This document shows, one piece after another, positions 25,744-36,000 of a stretch of DNA of 64,000 bases. Position 1 is the first letter of the stretch. Every line of letters begins with the position of its first letter. The position numbers were made by a program, and so were the translations under genes. Source of the DNA: an uncultured Lachnospiraceae bacterium (GTDB lineage: Bacteria; Bacillota; Clostridia; Lachnospirales; Lachnospiraceae); NCBI GenBank assembly GCA_900542015.1, contig UQLY01000010.1, forward strand, positions 1 through 64,000, in the 5' to 3' direction. The notes under the pieces are model-generated. The model saw only the letters and a list, made by a program, of their open reading frames with translations. It was not told where the DNA came from and did not search any database.

Positions 25744-26961
25744 GTGATCATAAAACGACAAAAGTATCTTGATTTTTTGTTAAAACAAAAAGATAAAGAT
25801 ATTATAAAAATAATAACCGGCATTCGCAGAAGTGGTAAATCCACATTATTATTTGATATTTACTATCATGAGCTTCTTAAATTGGGAGTGGCAGAACAGA
25901 AGATTATCAGGATCGCTTTAGATAACATCAAGAATGTGTCATTAAAAAATCCAATCGCGTTATATGAAGAAATAGAAAGGCAAATTGCAGATAAAGAAAA
26001 ATATTATATCTTTTTAGATGAAATACAATTGGTTGATAACTTTGAAGATGCGGTAAATGGGATAAAGAATGATTTTAATTGCGATATTTATATTACCGGC
26101 TCAAATTCAGAGTTTTTATCATCAGATATTAACACGAAATTCAGGGGAAGAGGCATTGAATTAAGAGTATTTCCCTTTAGTTTTCAAGAATATTATGAAT
26201 TTTGCGGTGGTGACAAATATCAGGCTTTTAACAATTATATGTTATATGGCGGAATGCCGTACTTGATTCAGGAAGAAGATCCGATTCAAAAGGATAAATA
26301 TCTTAGAATGCTGGTGGAAACAGTAGAAATAAATGACATCATTGACAGGCATGAAATTCGTAATGTGGAAGCATTCGATGCAGTAGTAAAATTGTTATGC
26401 TCTTCCATTGGTTCCTATGTTTCCAGCAGTAAAATTGCTAATACATTAAAAAGTAATGGAATTGGTTCTATTGATCATAAGACAGTCAGCAATTATCTGC
26501 GATATTTATGCGATGCCTTTATGTTTTATAAAGTAGAGAGATATGATATAAAGGGAAAGGCATATTTAAAAACCCTGAATAAGTATTATGTATGTGATAT
26601 TGGTTTGCGTAATGCTTTACTTAATTTCAGACAGATAGAACCGACACATACCATCGAGAACATTGTTTATATTGAATTGATAAGCAGAGGTTATATTGTT
26701 GATATTGGTAATAACAGTAATAAGGAAATTGATTTTGTTGCAAAAAATATGAGGGATACTTATTATATTCAGGTATCGTACTCCATAATTGATGAGGCAA
26801 CGAAGCAAAGGGAGATAAGTTCATTTTATAATTTGGATGATGGTTACAAAAAGATTGTTATTACTATGGACAATGATCCGTTTACTAATCTGGAGAATGG
26901 ATATAAGAAAGTTAATTTAATTGATTTTCTCTTAGATGATAAAGCATTAGAATCTGTTTGA
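25744..26961 (+). CDS. AAA+ ATPase with DUF4143 domain (AAA_14 family)
   Basis: The 405-aa protein has an N-terminal AAA_14 ATPase (Walker A GIRRSGKST near residue 28, Walker B YIFLDEIQLV) with the typical ITGSNSEFLSSDI sensor, and a C-terminal DUF4143 domain ending in a PD-(D/E)XK-like segment (NNSNKEIDFVAKNM then YYIQVSYSI). These proteins are widespread, often in variable regions, and have no settled function. I use a GTG start with AAAGGGGGG 5 bases upstream. Codon use is much more AT-rich than the flanking genes, which fits recent transfer. It stands alone with its own promoter. Confidence 0.85.
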   Translation: MIIKRQKYLDFLLKQKDKDIIKIITGIRRSGKSTLLFDIYYHELLKLGVAEQKIIRIALDNIKNVSLKNPIALYEEIERQIADKEKYYIFLDEIQLVDNFEDAVNGIKNDFNCDIYITGSNSEFLSSDINTKFRGRGIELRVFPFSFQEYYEFCGGDKYQAFNNYMLYGGMPYLIQEEDPIQKDKYLRMLVETVEINDIIDRHEIRNVEAFDAVVKLLCSSIGSYVSSSKIANTLKSNGIGSIDHKTVSNYLRYLCDAFMFYKVERYDIKGKAYLKTLNKYYVCDIGLRNALLNFRQIEPTHTIENIVYIELISRGYIVDIGNNSNKEIDFVAKNMRDTYYIQVSYSIIDEATKQREISSFYNLDDGYKKIVITMDNDPFTNLENGYKKVNLIDFLLDDKALESV

Positions 26962-27245
26962 TGTATATATTTCCTTTTCCAAATGGGAAGCAGGAACATC
27001 AACACCGGATTGGGAGTCTATGATGAGGATCAGCAGTCTTTTTTCCATATCATTGGATGACCATGTTGTTGATGGTATCCATGGAGTTTATTACGATTTG
27101 TATATTGGCTGTACTTGTCATATCGATCATAAATGATGCAACAAGTACAATCCAATATATGTTGTATCGTTATATTGTTGTTACTGATTATGAAAATGTC
27201 CTTTTTGCCGATTATCACAATGCGTATGTGATAGCGGCTATAGCG
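26962..27245. other. Non-coding gap with possible gene relic
   Basis: This AT-rich stretch between the ATPase gene and the convergent DUF6062 gene has no supported gene. A hydrophobic reading frame of about 60 codons starts near 27057 (MEFITICILAVLVISIINDA) but lacks a ribosome site and runs into the DUF6062 gene in antisense, so it may be a relic of a membrane protein. Confidence 0.4.
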
Positions 27246-28007
27246 CTATTTATTTTGTTGGTAGACCGGGTCGGCGGGGTAGCCGCCCCAGAGCTTTTGC
27301 ATACCGCGTTGGATGGCGTCTTTGGAGTTTTTCCAGTCGGCGTCCCTGTTGCGGTAGTCGAATTTTTCCACAAGCCAGGAAACGTCCTCACCCACGCGCT
27401 TCATGTTGCTCTGCATCAGGTCGAACAAAAGCGGGAAGAGAGCGTCTTTTTGCTTGTCGTTCAACTGGTTGTCCGCTTCGGCGCAGATGTCTCCGAAATG
27501 GTGGAGGCATAAACCCTTGCTGTTTTTTAACATTTCGGTCATTTCCCCGTCTTTTTTATACATAAAGAAAAACGTATCCAGATATCTTTGGTAAGTGGCG
27601 GCAAACTGATTGCAGATATAACAGGATTTCTCCCGCTGTTTTACCCATGCAGCCATGGAATTTACGCTTCCCGTATCCTTTTTCATTTTATTCATAAAGG
27701 AGGACTTCCCGCGGGAAAACATTTTTACCTGCTCGTCCAGCTCTTTGTTGATCTGTATGTAGTGGGTCTTTAAGATCCAGCCGTTGCCCAGCGTGTTGCC
27801 GTAGTCAAACATCTTTTTGAAATGGGCGCGGCAGAAGCCTGCCTTGTCGGTCTGGTCCCGCATATCGCTTTCCATATAAGAAGATCCCGAGCCCAGCACC
27901 AGGTCCAGAAGATCCTGCTCCACATTTCGTTCGATATAGCAAAACGGACATTCGTCCGCCGCGTGAAAAGCGTCCGTTAAAGGAATCGTATATAAAGTTT
28001 CTTTCAT
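27246..28007 (-). CDS. DUF6062 family protein
   Basis: The 253-aa soluble protein carries regularly placed cysteine/histidine motifs: CPFCYIERN near the N-terminus, GFCRAHFKKMF, CYICNQF and GLCLHHF. The pattern suggests two metal- or cluster-binding sites. It matches DUF6062, an uncharacterised family of Clostridia. ACGGGAGGTTACCATG gives a strong ribosome site, and a promoter is seen upstream on the same strand. It is not in an operon. Confidence 0.78.
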   Translation of the reverse strand: MKETLYTIPLTDAFHAADECPFCYIERNVEQDLLDLVLGSGSSYMESDMRDQTDKAGFCRAHFKKMFDYGNTLGNGWILKTHYIQINKELDEQVKMFSRGKSSFMNKMKKDTGSVNSMAAWVKQREKSCYICNQFAATYQRYLDTFFFMYKKDGEMTEMLKNSKGLCLHHFGDICAEADNQLNDKQKDALFPLLFDLMQSNMKRVGEDVSWLVEKFDYRNRDADWKNSKDAIQRGMQKLWGGYPADPVYQQNK

Positions 28008-28039
28008 GGTAACCTCCCGTAATCATTTTCCTGGTTATT

Positions 28040-28068
28040 ATTTTATACGTGATTTGAAAAAAGTACAA
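28040..28068 (-). promoter_or_regulatory. Promoter of the DUF6062 gene (minus strand)
   Basis: On the minus strand TTGTAC (28068-28063) and TAAAAT (28045-28040) are spaced 17 bp and lie about 33 bases before the start codon. Confidence 0.5.
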
Positions 28069-28162
28069 GGGAAGCGGGGCGGAAAATCACATCGCGGCAA
28101 TTGCGGCAAAATGAAAAAAAGAATGGTAAAGTACCATATGATGTGATAATATTTACGATAAG

Positions 28163-28184
28163 GGCAAAACATAGTAGTTTTGCC
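28163..28184 (+). promoter_or_regulatory. Perfect hairpin in the leader of the uracil/xanthine permease gene
   Basis: GGCAAAAC-ATAGTA-GTTTTGCC forms an 8-bp perfect stem 46 bases before the start codon, with no T-run. A second palindrome ATGGTA-AAG-TACCAT lies at 28123-28137. Either could be an operator. No purine-riboswitch or PyrR-binding consensus was recognised. Confidence 0.4.
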
Positions 28185-28230
28185 GAAACGGATCATGATT
28201 ACACAAAAATACAGATGGGAGGAATTAGTT

Positions 28231-29598
28231 GTGGAAACACAAAAAGAAGTCATTCGTGATGCCAGGAAGCTTGGCGTGCCCAAGATGCTCCTGTTGGGAT
28301 TGCAGCATATGTTCGCGATGTTCGGCGCTACGATCCTTGTACCGATTCTGGTTAATGTTTATTTTGAAGGGGAAGGCTTATCCATTCAGGTCACCTTGAT
28401 CTGCGCCGGACTGGGCACCCTGTTCTTTCACGTTTGTTCCAAGTTTAAGGTGCCTGCGTTTTTGGGATCGTCCTTTGCGTTTTTAGGGGGCTTTTCCAGC
28501 GTGGCGCAGTTGGATACGGGAAAGTTTGCCGATATGACCATGGGAGAGAAGCTCCCTTACGCGTGTGGCGGTATTGTCGTTGCGGGTCTGTTGTATATCG
28601 TACTTGCCTTAATCATTAAACTGGTGGGCGTAAAGCGTGTAATGCGTTTCCTGCCGCCTGTCGTAACGGGACCGATTATTATCTGTATCGGTTTAAGCCT
28701 TGCCCCGTCGGCGGTATCCAATGCGTCGACCAACTGGTTTTTGGCGCTTGTGGCGCTTGCCGTTGTCATCATATTCAATATCTGGGGAAAAGGAATGTTC
28801 CGGATCTTGCCGATTTTGATGGGCGTCGTGATCTCCTATGTGGTCGCTCTGATTATGAACGCCTGCGGTATAACCAATCCCGACGGTTCGGCGATTTTGA
28901 ATTTTGCAGGCGTGGCGCAGGCAAGCATTGTGGGGTTGCCGCCGTTCCAGCTTTGCAAATTTGACCTTACGGCGATTTTGGTTATGGCGCCGATTGCCCT
29001 GGCGACCATGATGGAGCATATCGGAGATATTTCCGCGATTTCCGCAACGGTCGGCGAAAATTATCTTGCCGATCCGGGACTGCACCGCACGTTGATCGGC
29101 GACGGCGTGGCGACCTCTCTGGCTGCGATGTTCGGAGGACCGGCAAATACAACCTACGGCGAAAATACGGGCGTGTTGGAATTAAGCCATGTTTACGATC
29201 CAAGAGTGGTCCGGCTTGCCGCGGTATACGCCGTGATTTTGAGCTTTTTCCCGAAGGTGGCTGAGATCATCGGTTCGCTGCCTTCCTCGATTATCGGAGG
29301 TATCAGCTTTATGCTGTACGGTATGATTTCCGCCATCGGTGTCAGAAATGTTGTAGAGAACCATGTGGACTTTACCAAATCCCGCAACCTGATTATTGCG
29401 GCGGTTATCCTGGTCTGCGGTCTCGGCTTTACGGACGGAATTACCTTTACGGTAGGCGGAACGCCCATTACGCTGACGGCGCTTGCCATTGCTGCTTTGG
29501 CGGGCATTATCTTAAATGCGATTTTGCCGGGTAAGGATTATGAGTTTGAGGCTGTACAGGCACAGGAAGACGGTGCAGCCGCAGCAAAAGAGGAGTAG
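28231..29598 (+). CDS. Uracil-xanthine permease (NCS2 family)
   Basis: The 455-aa protein has about 14 hydrophobic segments typical of nucleobase:cation symporters and the motifs GLQHMFAMFGATILVP near the N-terminus, GPIIICIGLSLAP, and MEHIGDISAIS, which contains the substrate-site Glu of the family; GGPANTTYGENTGVL is also diagnostic. It imports uracil or xanthine at the cell membrane; which one is uncertain. I start at GTG because GGGAGGA lies 7 bases upstream and the preceding in-frame codons lack a ribosome site. It ends 13 bases before addB. Confidence 0.92.
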   Translation: METQKEVIRDARKLGVPKMLLLGLQHMFAMFGATILVPILVNVYFEGEGLSIQVTLICAGLGTLFFHVCSKFKVPAFLGSSFAFLGGFSSVAQLDTGKFADMTMGEKLPYACGGIVVAGLLYIVLALIIKLVGVKRVMRFLPPVVTGPIIICIGLSLAPSAVSNASTNWFLALVALAVVIIFNIWGKGMFRILPILMGVVISYVVALIMNACGITNPDGSAILNFAGVAQASIVGLPPFQLCKFDLTAILVMAPIALATMMEHIGDISAISATVGENYLADPGLHRTLIGDGVATSLAAMFGGPANTTYGENTGVLELSHVYDPRVVRLAAVYAVILSFFPKVAEIIGSLPSSIIGGISFMLYGMISAIGVRNVVENHVDFTKSRNLIIAAVILVCGLGFTDGITFTVGGTPITLTALAIAALAGIILNAILPGKDYEFEAVQAQEDGAAAAKEE

Positions 29599-29611
29599 AA
29601 AGGGTCGGTTT

Positions 29612-32600
29612 ATGTCCCTAAAGTTTTATATCGGCGCCTCCGGCGCCGGAAAGAGCCAAACTGTATATAAAGATATTTTAAAGCGGGCGGAAGCAGAGCC
29701 GGAAACCCGCTTTTTTATCGTGGTGCCCGATCAGTTTACGATGGAGACCCAGAGAGTCCTTTGCCGCTTGTCCGAGACAGGCGGCATTATGAATATCGAG
29801 GTGCAAAGCTTCGGAAGGCTTGCACACCGTATTTTTGAGGAGCTGGGCTTTGAAAATCTGCCCAGGCTTGACGATACGGGCAAGAACCTGATTTTGCGAA
29901 AGGTTGCGGCAGAGCGGGAAAAAGAGTTGAGTGTCATCGGCTCCAATCTGAAAAGGACCGGATATATTGCCCAGGTCAAGTCCATGATTTCCGAATTTGC
30001 CCAGTATGGAATCGCGCCCGGGGACTTGGACGGGCTTGTGAGCCTGACGGAAGGAAAGGGCAATCTGCAGGCGAAGCTGAAGGACTTGCAGGTGCTTTAC
30101 CAGGGGTATCATGAGTATATCAGCGGGCATTTTATTACCACCGAGGAAACCATTGATCTTCTGGTCAGGCATGTGAAAGAATCCGCGCTGTTAAAGGACA
30201 GCGTTGTCGTTTTTGATGGATTTACGGGCTTTACGCCGATTCAGGATCTTTTATTAAAGGAACTGATGCTTTGCACGAGGCAGATAATTGTGACGCTGCT
30301 TGGCGATGAAAAGGAAGATCTTGCAAAAGAAGTGGAGGAACAGAAGCTGTTTTACCTGACGGCGAAGGCATATCACAAGCTGGAGCGCCTTGCCGGGGAA
30401 AACGGGATTCCCAGGGACGAGGATGTGGTGCTAAAGGGAAAACCGGTCTATCGGTATGCAGAAAACAGCGCGCTGGCGCATCTGGAGCGGTCGATCTTTA
30501 GAAGCAGGCGGTTTGCGCCCGTTTCCGCGGCGGAATGCACCGCGGCGGGGCATATTGCGGCAAAACGCACCGCGACAGATAAGAACGACGTGTTTACGGA
30601 GGGCGCGGTGTCCCTTGTGCGGTGCCGGGACCCCAAGGCGGAAACGGACTGGGTATGTCTGACGATCCGCAGGCTCATACGGGAACGGAATTTGTGCTAT
30701 CGGGATTTTGCAGTCATTACGGGCGACCTTGCTTCCTACGGGTATCTGTTGCGGGAAAGCTTTGCGGAGCACGGGATTCCGCTGTTTCTGGATCAGAATG
30801 TGAGCCTGCTTTTTCATCCGTTTATGGTGTTTTTGAACGGCTTGATCCGCGTGCTCGTATCGGATTTTTCCTATGACAGCGTTATGACGCTCTTACGTGC
30901 GGGTTATCTGGATCTCGATGAAGAAGCGGTCGACTGTTTTGACCGTTATCTGAAAAAATACGGTGTCCGGGGCAGAAAGAAATACGGCAGGGCGTTTGTG
31001 CGCGCCGACCAAAAGCTGGAATCGGTCAACCGGGTCAGGGGGCGTCTGCTTTCGGCGGTCAAGCCCCTGTTAGACAGTCCTAAGAATGCGCGGGATTATA
31101 CGAAAGCTCTATATGACATTTGTGTCGCAAACCATCTGGAAGAACAGTTAAGGCAGCAGGCAAAGGAATTTGAGGCGCAGGGAAAGGCGGCGAAGGCAAA
31201 GGAATATGAACAGGTCTACCGGGCGGTCATGGGATTGTTCGATCAGATTTACGCTTTGCTGAACGAGCCCATGGGACCGGAAGAGTACGGAGAGATTTTA
31301 AAGGCGGGGTTTGCGGAGCTGAAGGTCGGCAGCCTCCCCCAGAGCGTGGACCAGGTAGTGGCGGGAGATATGGAAAGAACCCGTTTAAAGCCGGTAAAGG
31401 TACTTTTTATCGTCGGAGCCAATGACGGCATTATCCCCGGAAACGGAGGAAGCGGAGGACTTTTGTCGGATATGGAAAGGAATTTCCTATTGGAAGCGGG
31501 CATTGAGCTGGCGCCGACCCCGAGGCAGAAGGGCTTTGAGGAACGGTTATATCTGTACATGAATATGACACAGCCGTCGGAAAACCTGTTTTTATCCTTT
31601 GCCGAGGTCAACGGAAAAGGAGAGACGCTGCGCCCGTCTTATTTGATTCATACGGTGGAGCAGTTATTTACGGACGTTGCGGTGTGCTCCGTAGGCGAGC
31701 GGGAACAGATGCGTATGATCGAGAGCCGGGAAAGCGGGCTGAAGCTTTTTTCCCAAATGCTTCGGGAATACGCGGCGGGGCTGTTGGAACAGGACCAGGA
31801 GAAAAAAGAGCTGTTCGCGTTTCTTGCGGCGGCTTTTTACGGAGAGCCGGAATTTGAGGAGCTGGCTGCCGCGGCGTTTTATGAATACGAACCGGTTTTG
31901 CTGTCCGGGAAGGCGGCAAAGCGGCTGTTCGGGGAAGTGCTGCATACGAGCGTCAGCCGTCTGGAGCAGTTTGCCGCCTGCGCTTACGCGCATTTCTTAA
32001 AATACGGGCTGGGGCTTGCCGAGGAGGAGGAATATACCTTTGAGGCGGCGGATCTGGGCAATCTTTTCCATGAGACCCTGTACCGGTTCGGGAAGCATAT
32101 GTCCGAGGGCGCGTATAACTGGTTCAACTGCCCGAAGGAAGAGGCGGATGCGTTTATTGAAAAGAGCGTGGATGAGTTTGCGGCGGAGTACGGCAGTACG
32201 GTGCTGTATGACACGGCGAGAAACGAGGCGGTAAAGGAGCGGGCGAAGAAAATCCTGAAAACGACGGTGGAGAGTCTTTCTTTCCAATTGCGGAAAGGGC
32301 TGTTTGAACCGGTCTGCTACGAAATGCCGTTCTTTACCAAAGGCAGCGTGGAGCTGTATGGTAAAGTGGACAGGCTGGACGTGGCGAAGCAGGGCGGCAA
32401 GGTGTATGTCAAGGTATTGGACTACAAGTCGGGCAAGCACCGGTTTGATCCGGCGCGGCTGTTTTTCGGGCTGGATCTGCAGTTGTCCGTCTATATGAAT
32501 GCGGCAGCAGAGCGGGAGGAAAAACTGGAAGGCGGCAAAGAGGTGGTGCCTTCGGCGATTTTTTATTATCAGATCGAAGACCCCATGGTGGACGCGGGCG

Positions 32601-33073
32601 CAGATGAAGGCGATGAGGCGCGGATGGAAAAAGTCAGGGAGAAACTGAAAGTACAGGGACTGATCCGGGAAGAGGATGAAGTGTTGGAGCTGTTGGACAC
32701 CACGCAGGCGGAAACTTCCCAGGTCATTCCCGTCAAGAGAAAGAAAAACGGAGAGCTTTCCGCAGCGTCCCAGACCGTGCCGGGAGAAAAATTTGATCTG
32801 ATCGGCAGATTTGCGTCTCATAAGGTGGAGCAGATCGCCGGGGAAATCCAAAGAGGAGAAATCTCCGTCAGCCCGGGAACGGACGGGGCGCAGTCCGCAT
32901 GTGATTATTGCAGTTACCGGAATGTGTGCGGTTTTGAAAAGCGGCTGCCGGGCTTTCGGGAACGGGATATGAAGCTTTCGGAAGAGGAAGCCTACGACGC
33001 CATGAAACAGGCGCTTGACGGAGAACAGGACGGAGAAAACGGCGGACGGGAAAAGGCGGAAGAAGGAAGGTGA
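29612..33073 (+). CDS. addB: ATP-dependent helicase/nuclease subunit B
   Basis: The 1153-aa protein is AddB, partner of AddA in the complex that resects double-strand ends and loads recombinase. It has a UvrD-like N-terminus with Walker A GASGAGKS (residues 9-16), and a C-terminal RecB-type nuclease with LDYKSG and GNLFHETLY. The Fe-S staple cysteines are seen as AACAYAHF and ACDYCSYRNVCGF. Length matches the family. The start ATG follows AGAAAGGGT. Its stop lies just before the addA start, so the two subunits are translationally coupled. Confidence 0.95.
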   Translation: MSLKFYIGASGAGKSQTVYKDILKRAEAEPETRFFIVVPDQFTMETQRVLCRLSETGGIMNIEVQSFGRLAHRIFEELGFENLPRLDDTGKNLILRKVAAEREKELSVIGSNLKRTGYIAQVKSMISEFAQYGIAPGDLDGLVSLTEGKGNLQAKLKDLQVLYQGYHEYISGHFITTEETIDLLVRHVKESALLKDSVVVFDGFTGFTPIQDLLLKELMLCTRQIIVTLLGDEKEDLAKEVEEQKLFYLTAKAYHKLERLAGENGIPRDEDVVLKGKPVYRYAENSALAHLERSIFRSRRFAPVSAAECTAAGHIAAKRTATDKNDVFTEGAVSLVRCRDPKAETDWVCLTIRRLIRERNLCYRDFAVITGDLASYGYLLRESFAEHGIPLFLDQNVSLLFHPFMVFLNGLIRVLVSDFSYDSVMTLLRAGYLDLDEEAVDCFDRYLKKYGVRGRKKYGRAFVRADQKLESVNRVRGRLLSAVKPLLDSPKNARDYTKALYDICVANHLEEQLRQQAKEFEAQGKAAKAKEYEQVYRAVMGLFDQIYALLNEPMGPEEYGEILKAGFAELKVGSLPQSVDQVVAGDMERTRLKPVKVLFIVGANDGIIPGNGGSGGLLSDMERNFLLEAGIELAPTPRQKGFEERLYLYMNMTQPSENLFLSFAEVNGKGETLRPSYLIHTVEQLFTDVAVCSVGEREQMRMIESRESGLKLFSQMLREYAAGLLEQDQEKKELFAFLAAAFYGEPEFEELAAAAFYEYEPVLLSGKAAKRLFGEVLHTSVSRLEQFAACAYAHFLKYGLGLAEEEEYTFEAADLGNLFHETLYRFGKHMSEGAYNWFNCPKEEADAFIEKSVDEFAAEYGSTVLYDTARNEAVKERAKKILKTTVESLSFQLRKGLFEPVCYEMPFFTKGSVELYGKVDRLDVAKQGGKVYVKVLDYKSGKHRFDPARLFFGLDLQLSVYMNAAAEREEKLEGGKEVVPSAIFYYQIEDPMVDAGADEGDEARMEKVREKLKVQGLIREEDEVLELLDTTQAETSQVIPVKRKKNGELSAASQTVPGEKFDLIGRFASHKVEQIAGEIQRGEISVSPGTDGAQSACDYCSYRNVCGFEKRLPGFRERDMKLSEEEAYDAMKQALDGEQDGENGGREKAEEGR

Positions 33074-33078
33074 CGGAA

Positions 33079-36000
33079 GTGTCGGTAAAGTTTACCGAGG
33101 ATCAGCAAAAAGTAATTGATATCAGGGATTGTAATGTGCTGGTGTCCGCGGCGGCGGGGTCCGGCAAGACGGCTGTGCTGGTAGAGAGGATTCTCAGCCT
33201 GATTACCGACCCGGAACGACCTGTGGATATCGACAGGCTGTTGGTGGTGACCTTTACCAATGCGGCGGCGGCGCAGATGCGGGAGCGGATACATAATGCC
33301 GTTTTGGATAAGCTGGAGCAAAACCCGGACAACGTCAACCTGCAAAGACAGGCTGTGCTGGTGCATCACGCCCAGATTACGACGATTGACAGCTTCTGCC
33401 GTTTTATCCTGAAAAATCACTTTCAGGAAATCGATCTGGACCCCGGATTTTCCGTAGGAGATCCCGGCAAAATGCGGCTTATGGAAAAAGAGACGATGGG
33501 AGCCGTTTTGGAAGAAGCCTATGCCGGGAGAGAATACTACGAAGGCTTCCACGAGGATTTTGTCCGGCTTGCCGACGTATTCGCCAGAAAAGGACGGGAT
33601 ACGGCGCTGGAAGAAATGGTGGATAAGCTCTATCATTTCGTCATGAGCCTGCCCTTTCCGGAAAAATGGCTCAAAGACGCCCTGAAGGATTATGAAATCG
33701 GAGATCCTGGGGAATTTTATGAGTGCGGATATGTCCGTGAAATTATGACAAGAGCGTCGCAAAAATTAGAAGGAATGGCGGCGCTTTATGACAGAATGCT
33801 TGGGATTTGTATGCAGGCGGACGGACCGGAAGCCTATATTCCGTTGCTCGAGCAAGAAAAAGAGCAGATTGAAGCAGGCGTCGGCGCGCGGGACTACGGC
33901 TCTTTGCGGGATGCGGTTGCGGCGGTGTCTTTCGGCAGGCTGCCCGTCGTGCGGAAGGGAAGCTGTGACGAGGAGAAAAAGGAGCAGGTAAAGAAAATCC
34001 GGGAACGGATCAAGAAAAGGATTGCCGCTTTATGGGATCTGTACTTTTTTGAGACGCTTCAGGATATGCAGGAGGACATGAGAACCGCCGGCGCGCTGTT
34101 AAAGCCGCTCGTTTACGTGACCCTTGGATATATGGAGCGGTTCGCCGCGGATAAGGCGAAGGAGAACGTCATTGATTTTTCGGATATGGAGCATTTTGCG
34201 CTGAAAATACTGGCGGACGAGGACGGGAATCCGACGGAAACGGCGAAGCTGTATCAGGATTATTATGCTCAGATTATGATCGACGAATATCAGGACAGCA
34301 ATGAGGTACAGGAATTGCTGTTATCGGTTATTTCCAGGGAAAACGGGGAAAAGCCCAACCGTTTTATGGTAGGGGACATGAAGCAGAGTATTTATAAGTT
34401 TCGTATGGCGCGCCCGGAAATTTTCCTGGAGAAATACGAGCGTTATTTTGGCACGGACGGCAGACAGGCGAGGATTGACCTAAAGAAAAATTTCCGCAGC
34501 CGCAGGGAGGTCATCGATACGGTAAACGCCGTATTCTATCCGTTGATGGGAGCGGAAGTGGGAGGAATCCGCTATGACGGGGACGCGGCTCTCTATGCGG
34601 GAGCGCAGTATCCGGAGCTTGACGACGCCGGGGCAGCGAACGGCAAAACGGCGTCGTCCTACTCGGCGCAGACGGAGCTTCTGATTTATGAAAAAAGCGA
34701 GGAGGACGGGGAAAAAAGCGAACTGGATGCAAACGAAGCCGAGGCGTTGATGATTGCGGCAAAAATCAAAGAGCTGCTGCGGTGCGGACAGGTAACGGAT
34801 CAGGAATCGGGGCAGCTTCGTCCTATGGGATATGACGATATTGTCATTTTAGTCCGCTCGGCGACGGGACTGTTGGAAAGTCTCCAGGAGGTACTGAAAA
34901 AAGAGGGAATCCCTGCCAGCATACCGAGCAGGACGGGATATTTTTCTGCGACGGAGGTACAGACGATGCTGCAGCTTCTTGCGGTGCTGGTCAATCCAAA
35001 TCGGGATATTCCCCTTGCGGCTGTCCTGAAATCGCCCTTATACGGCTTTACGGACGAGGAGCTGGCACAGATTTCGCTGATCGAACTGCCGGATGGGGAA
35101 GACGGGGACTTTTATGATAAGCTGAAACTGTCAAAGACGCAGAAGGCGCGGCAGTTTCTTAAGGAGCTGGAGCGTTACCGCAGGGCGGCGAAGACGGAAA
35201 CCGTTCACGACCTGCTGTATCTGGTTATCAGAGAACACCGCTATCTGGAATATGTCACGGCGCTTCCGGGCGGCGGCGTCCGCAGGGCAAATGTGGAAAT
35301 GCTGCTGGAGAAGGCGGTGGATTATGAAAAATTGCAGATGCACGGCTTGTTCGGCTTTTTGCAATATATGAAGCAACTGGAAAAATACGAGGTGGATTAT
35401 GGGGAAGGCAGCGAGGAAAACGGCGACTGCGTGCGGCTGATGACCATTCATAAAAGCAAGGGTCTGGAATTTCCGGTCTGCTTTGTCGCCGGCTTGTCCA
35501 AGCGGTTTAACCGCAGGGATTTAAGCGGCGCGCTGCTTTTGCATACGGATCTGGGAATCGGTATGGAATACCGCAGCGCGGCGACCAGGGTCAGGCGCAA
35601 GACTTTAAAGCAGAAGATCGTTGCCGAACGGATGAAAACCGAGGAAATGGGAGAAGAGCTGCGCGTTCTTTATGTAGCGCTGACCAGGGCGAAGGAAAAA
35701 CTGATTCTGACAGGCGTGTCGGATAACTTTGAAAAGGAGCTTGCCGAGTGTAGGAGCCTAAACGCGGGACAATATGCCACAGAGCGATCGGAGAGAAAAG
35801 TGGAACCGGAGCTGATTTTGGAAAGCAACAGCTTCTTAAAGCTCTTGCAGCATACGCTTGCCCTGCAGGAAGACGCGCCGGAGGAAATTTTTAAAATCTC
35901 ACTGTTTCATGAAAGCGATCTTACAAGAAGCCGGGTCAGAGACCGGTTTGAGCGGGGAATGCAAAAGGAAATGCTGTACCGGACTCTGGAGGCGGAAAAC

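Noticed and set aside
27057..27512. 151-codon frame with hydrophobic start
   Set aside because: Its second half is antisense to DUF6062 and it lacks a ribosome site; noted only as a possible relic.
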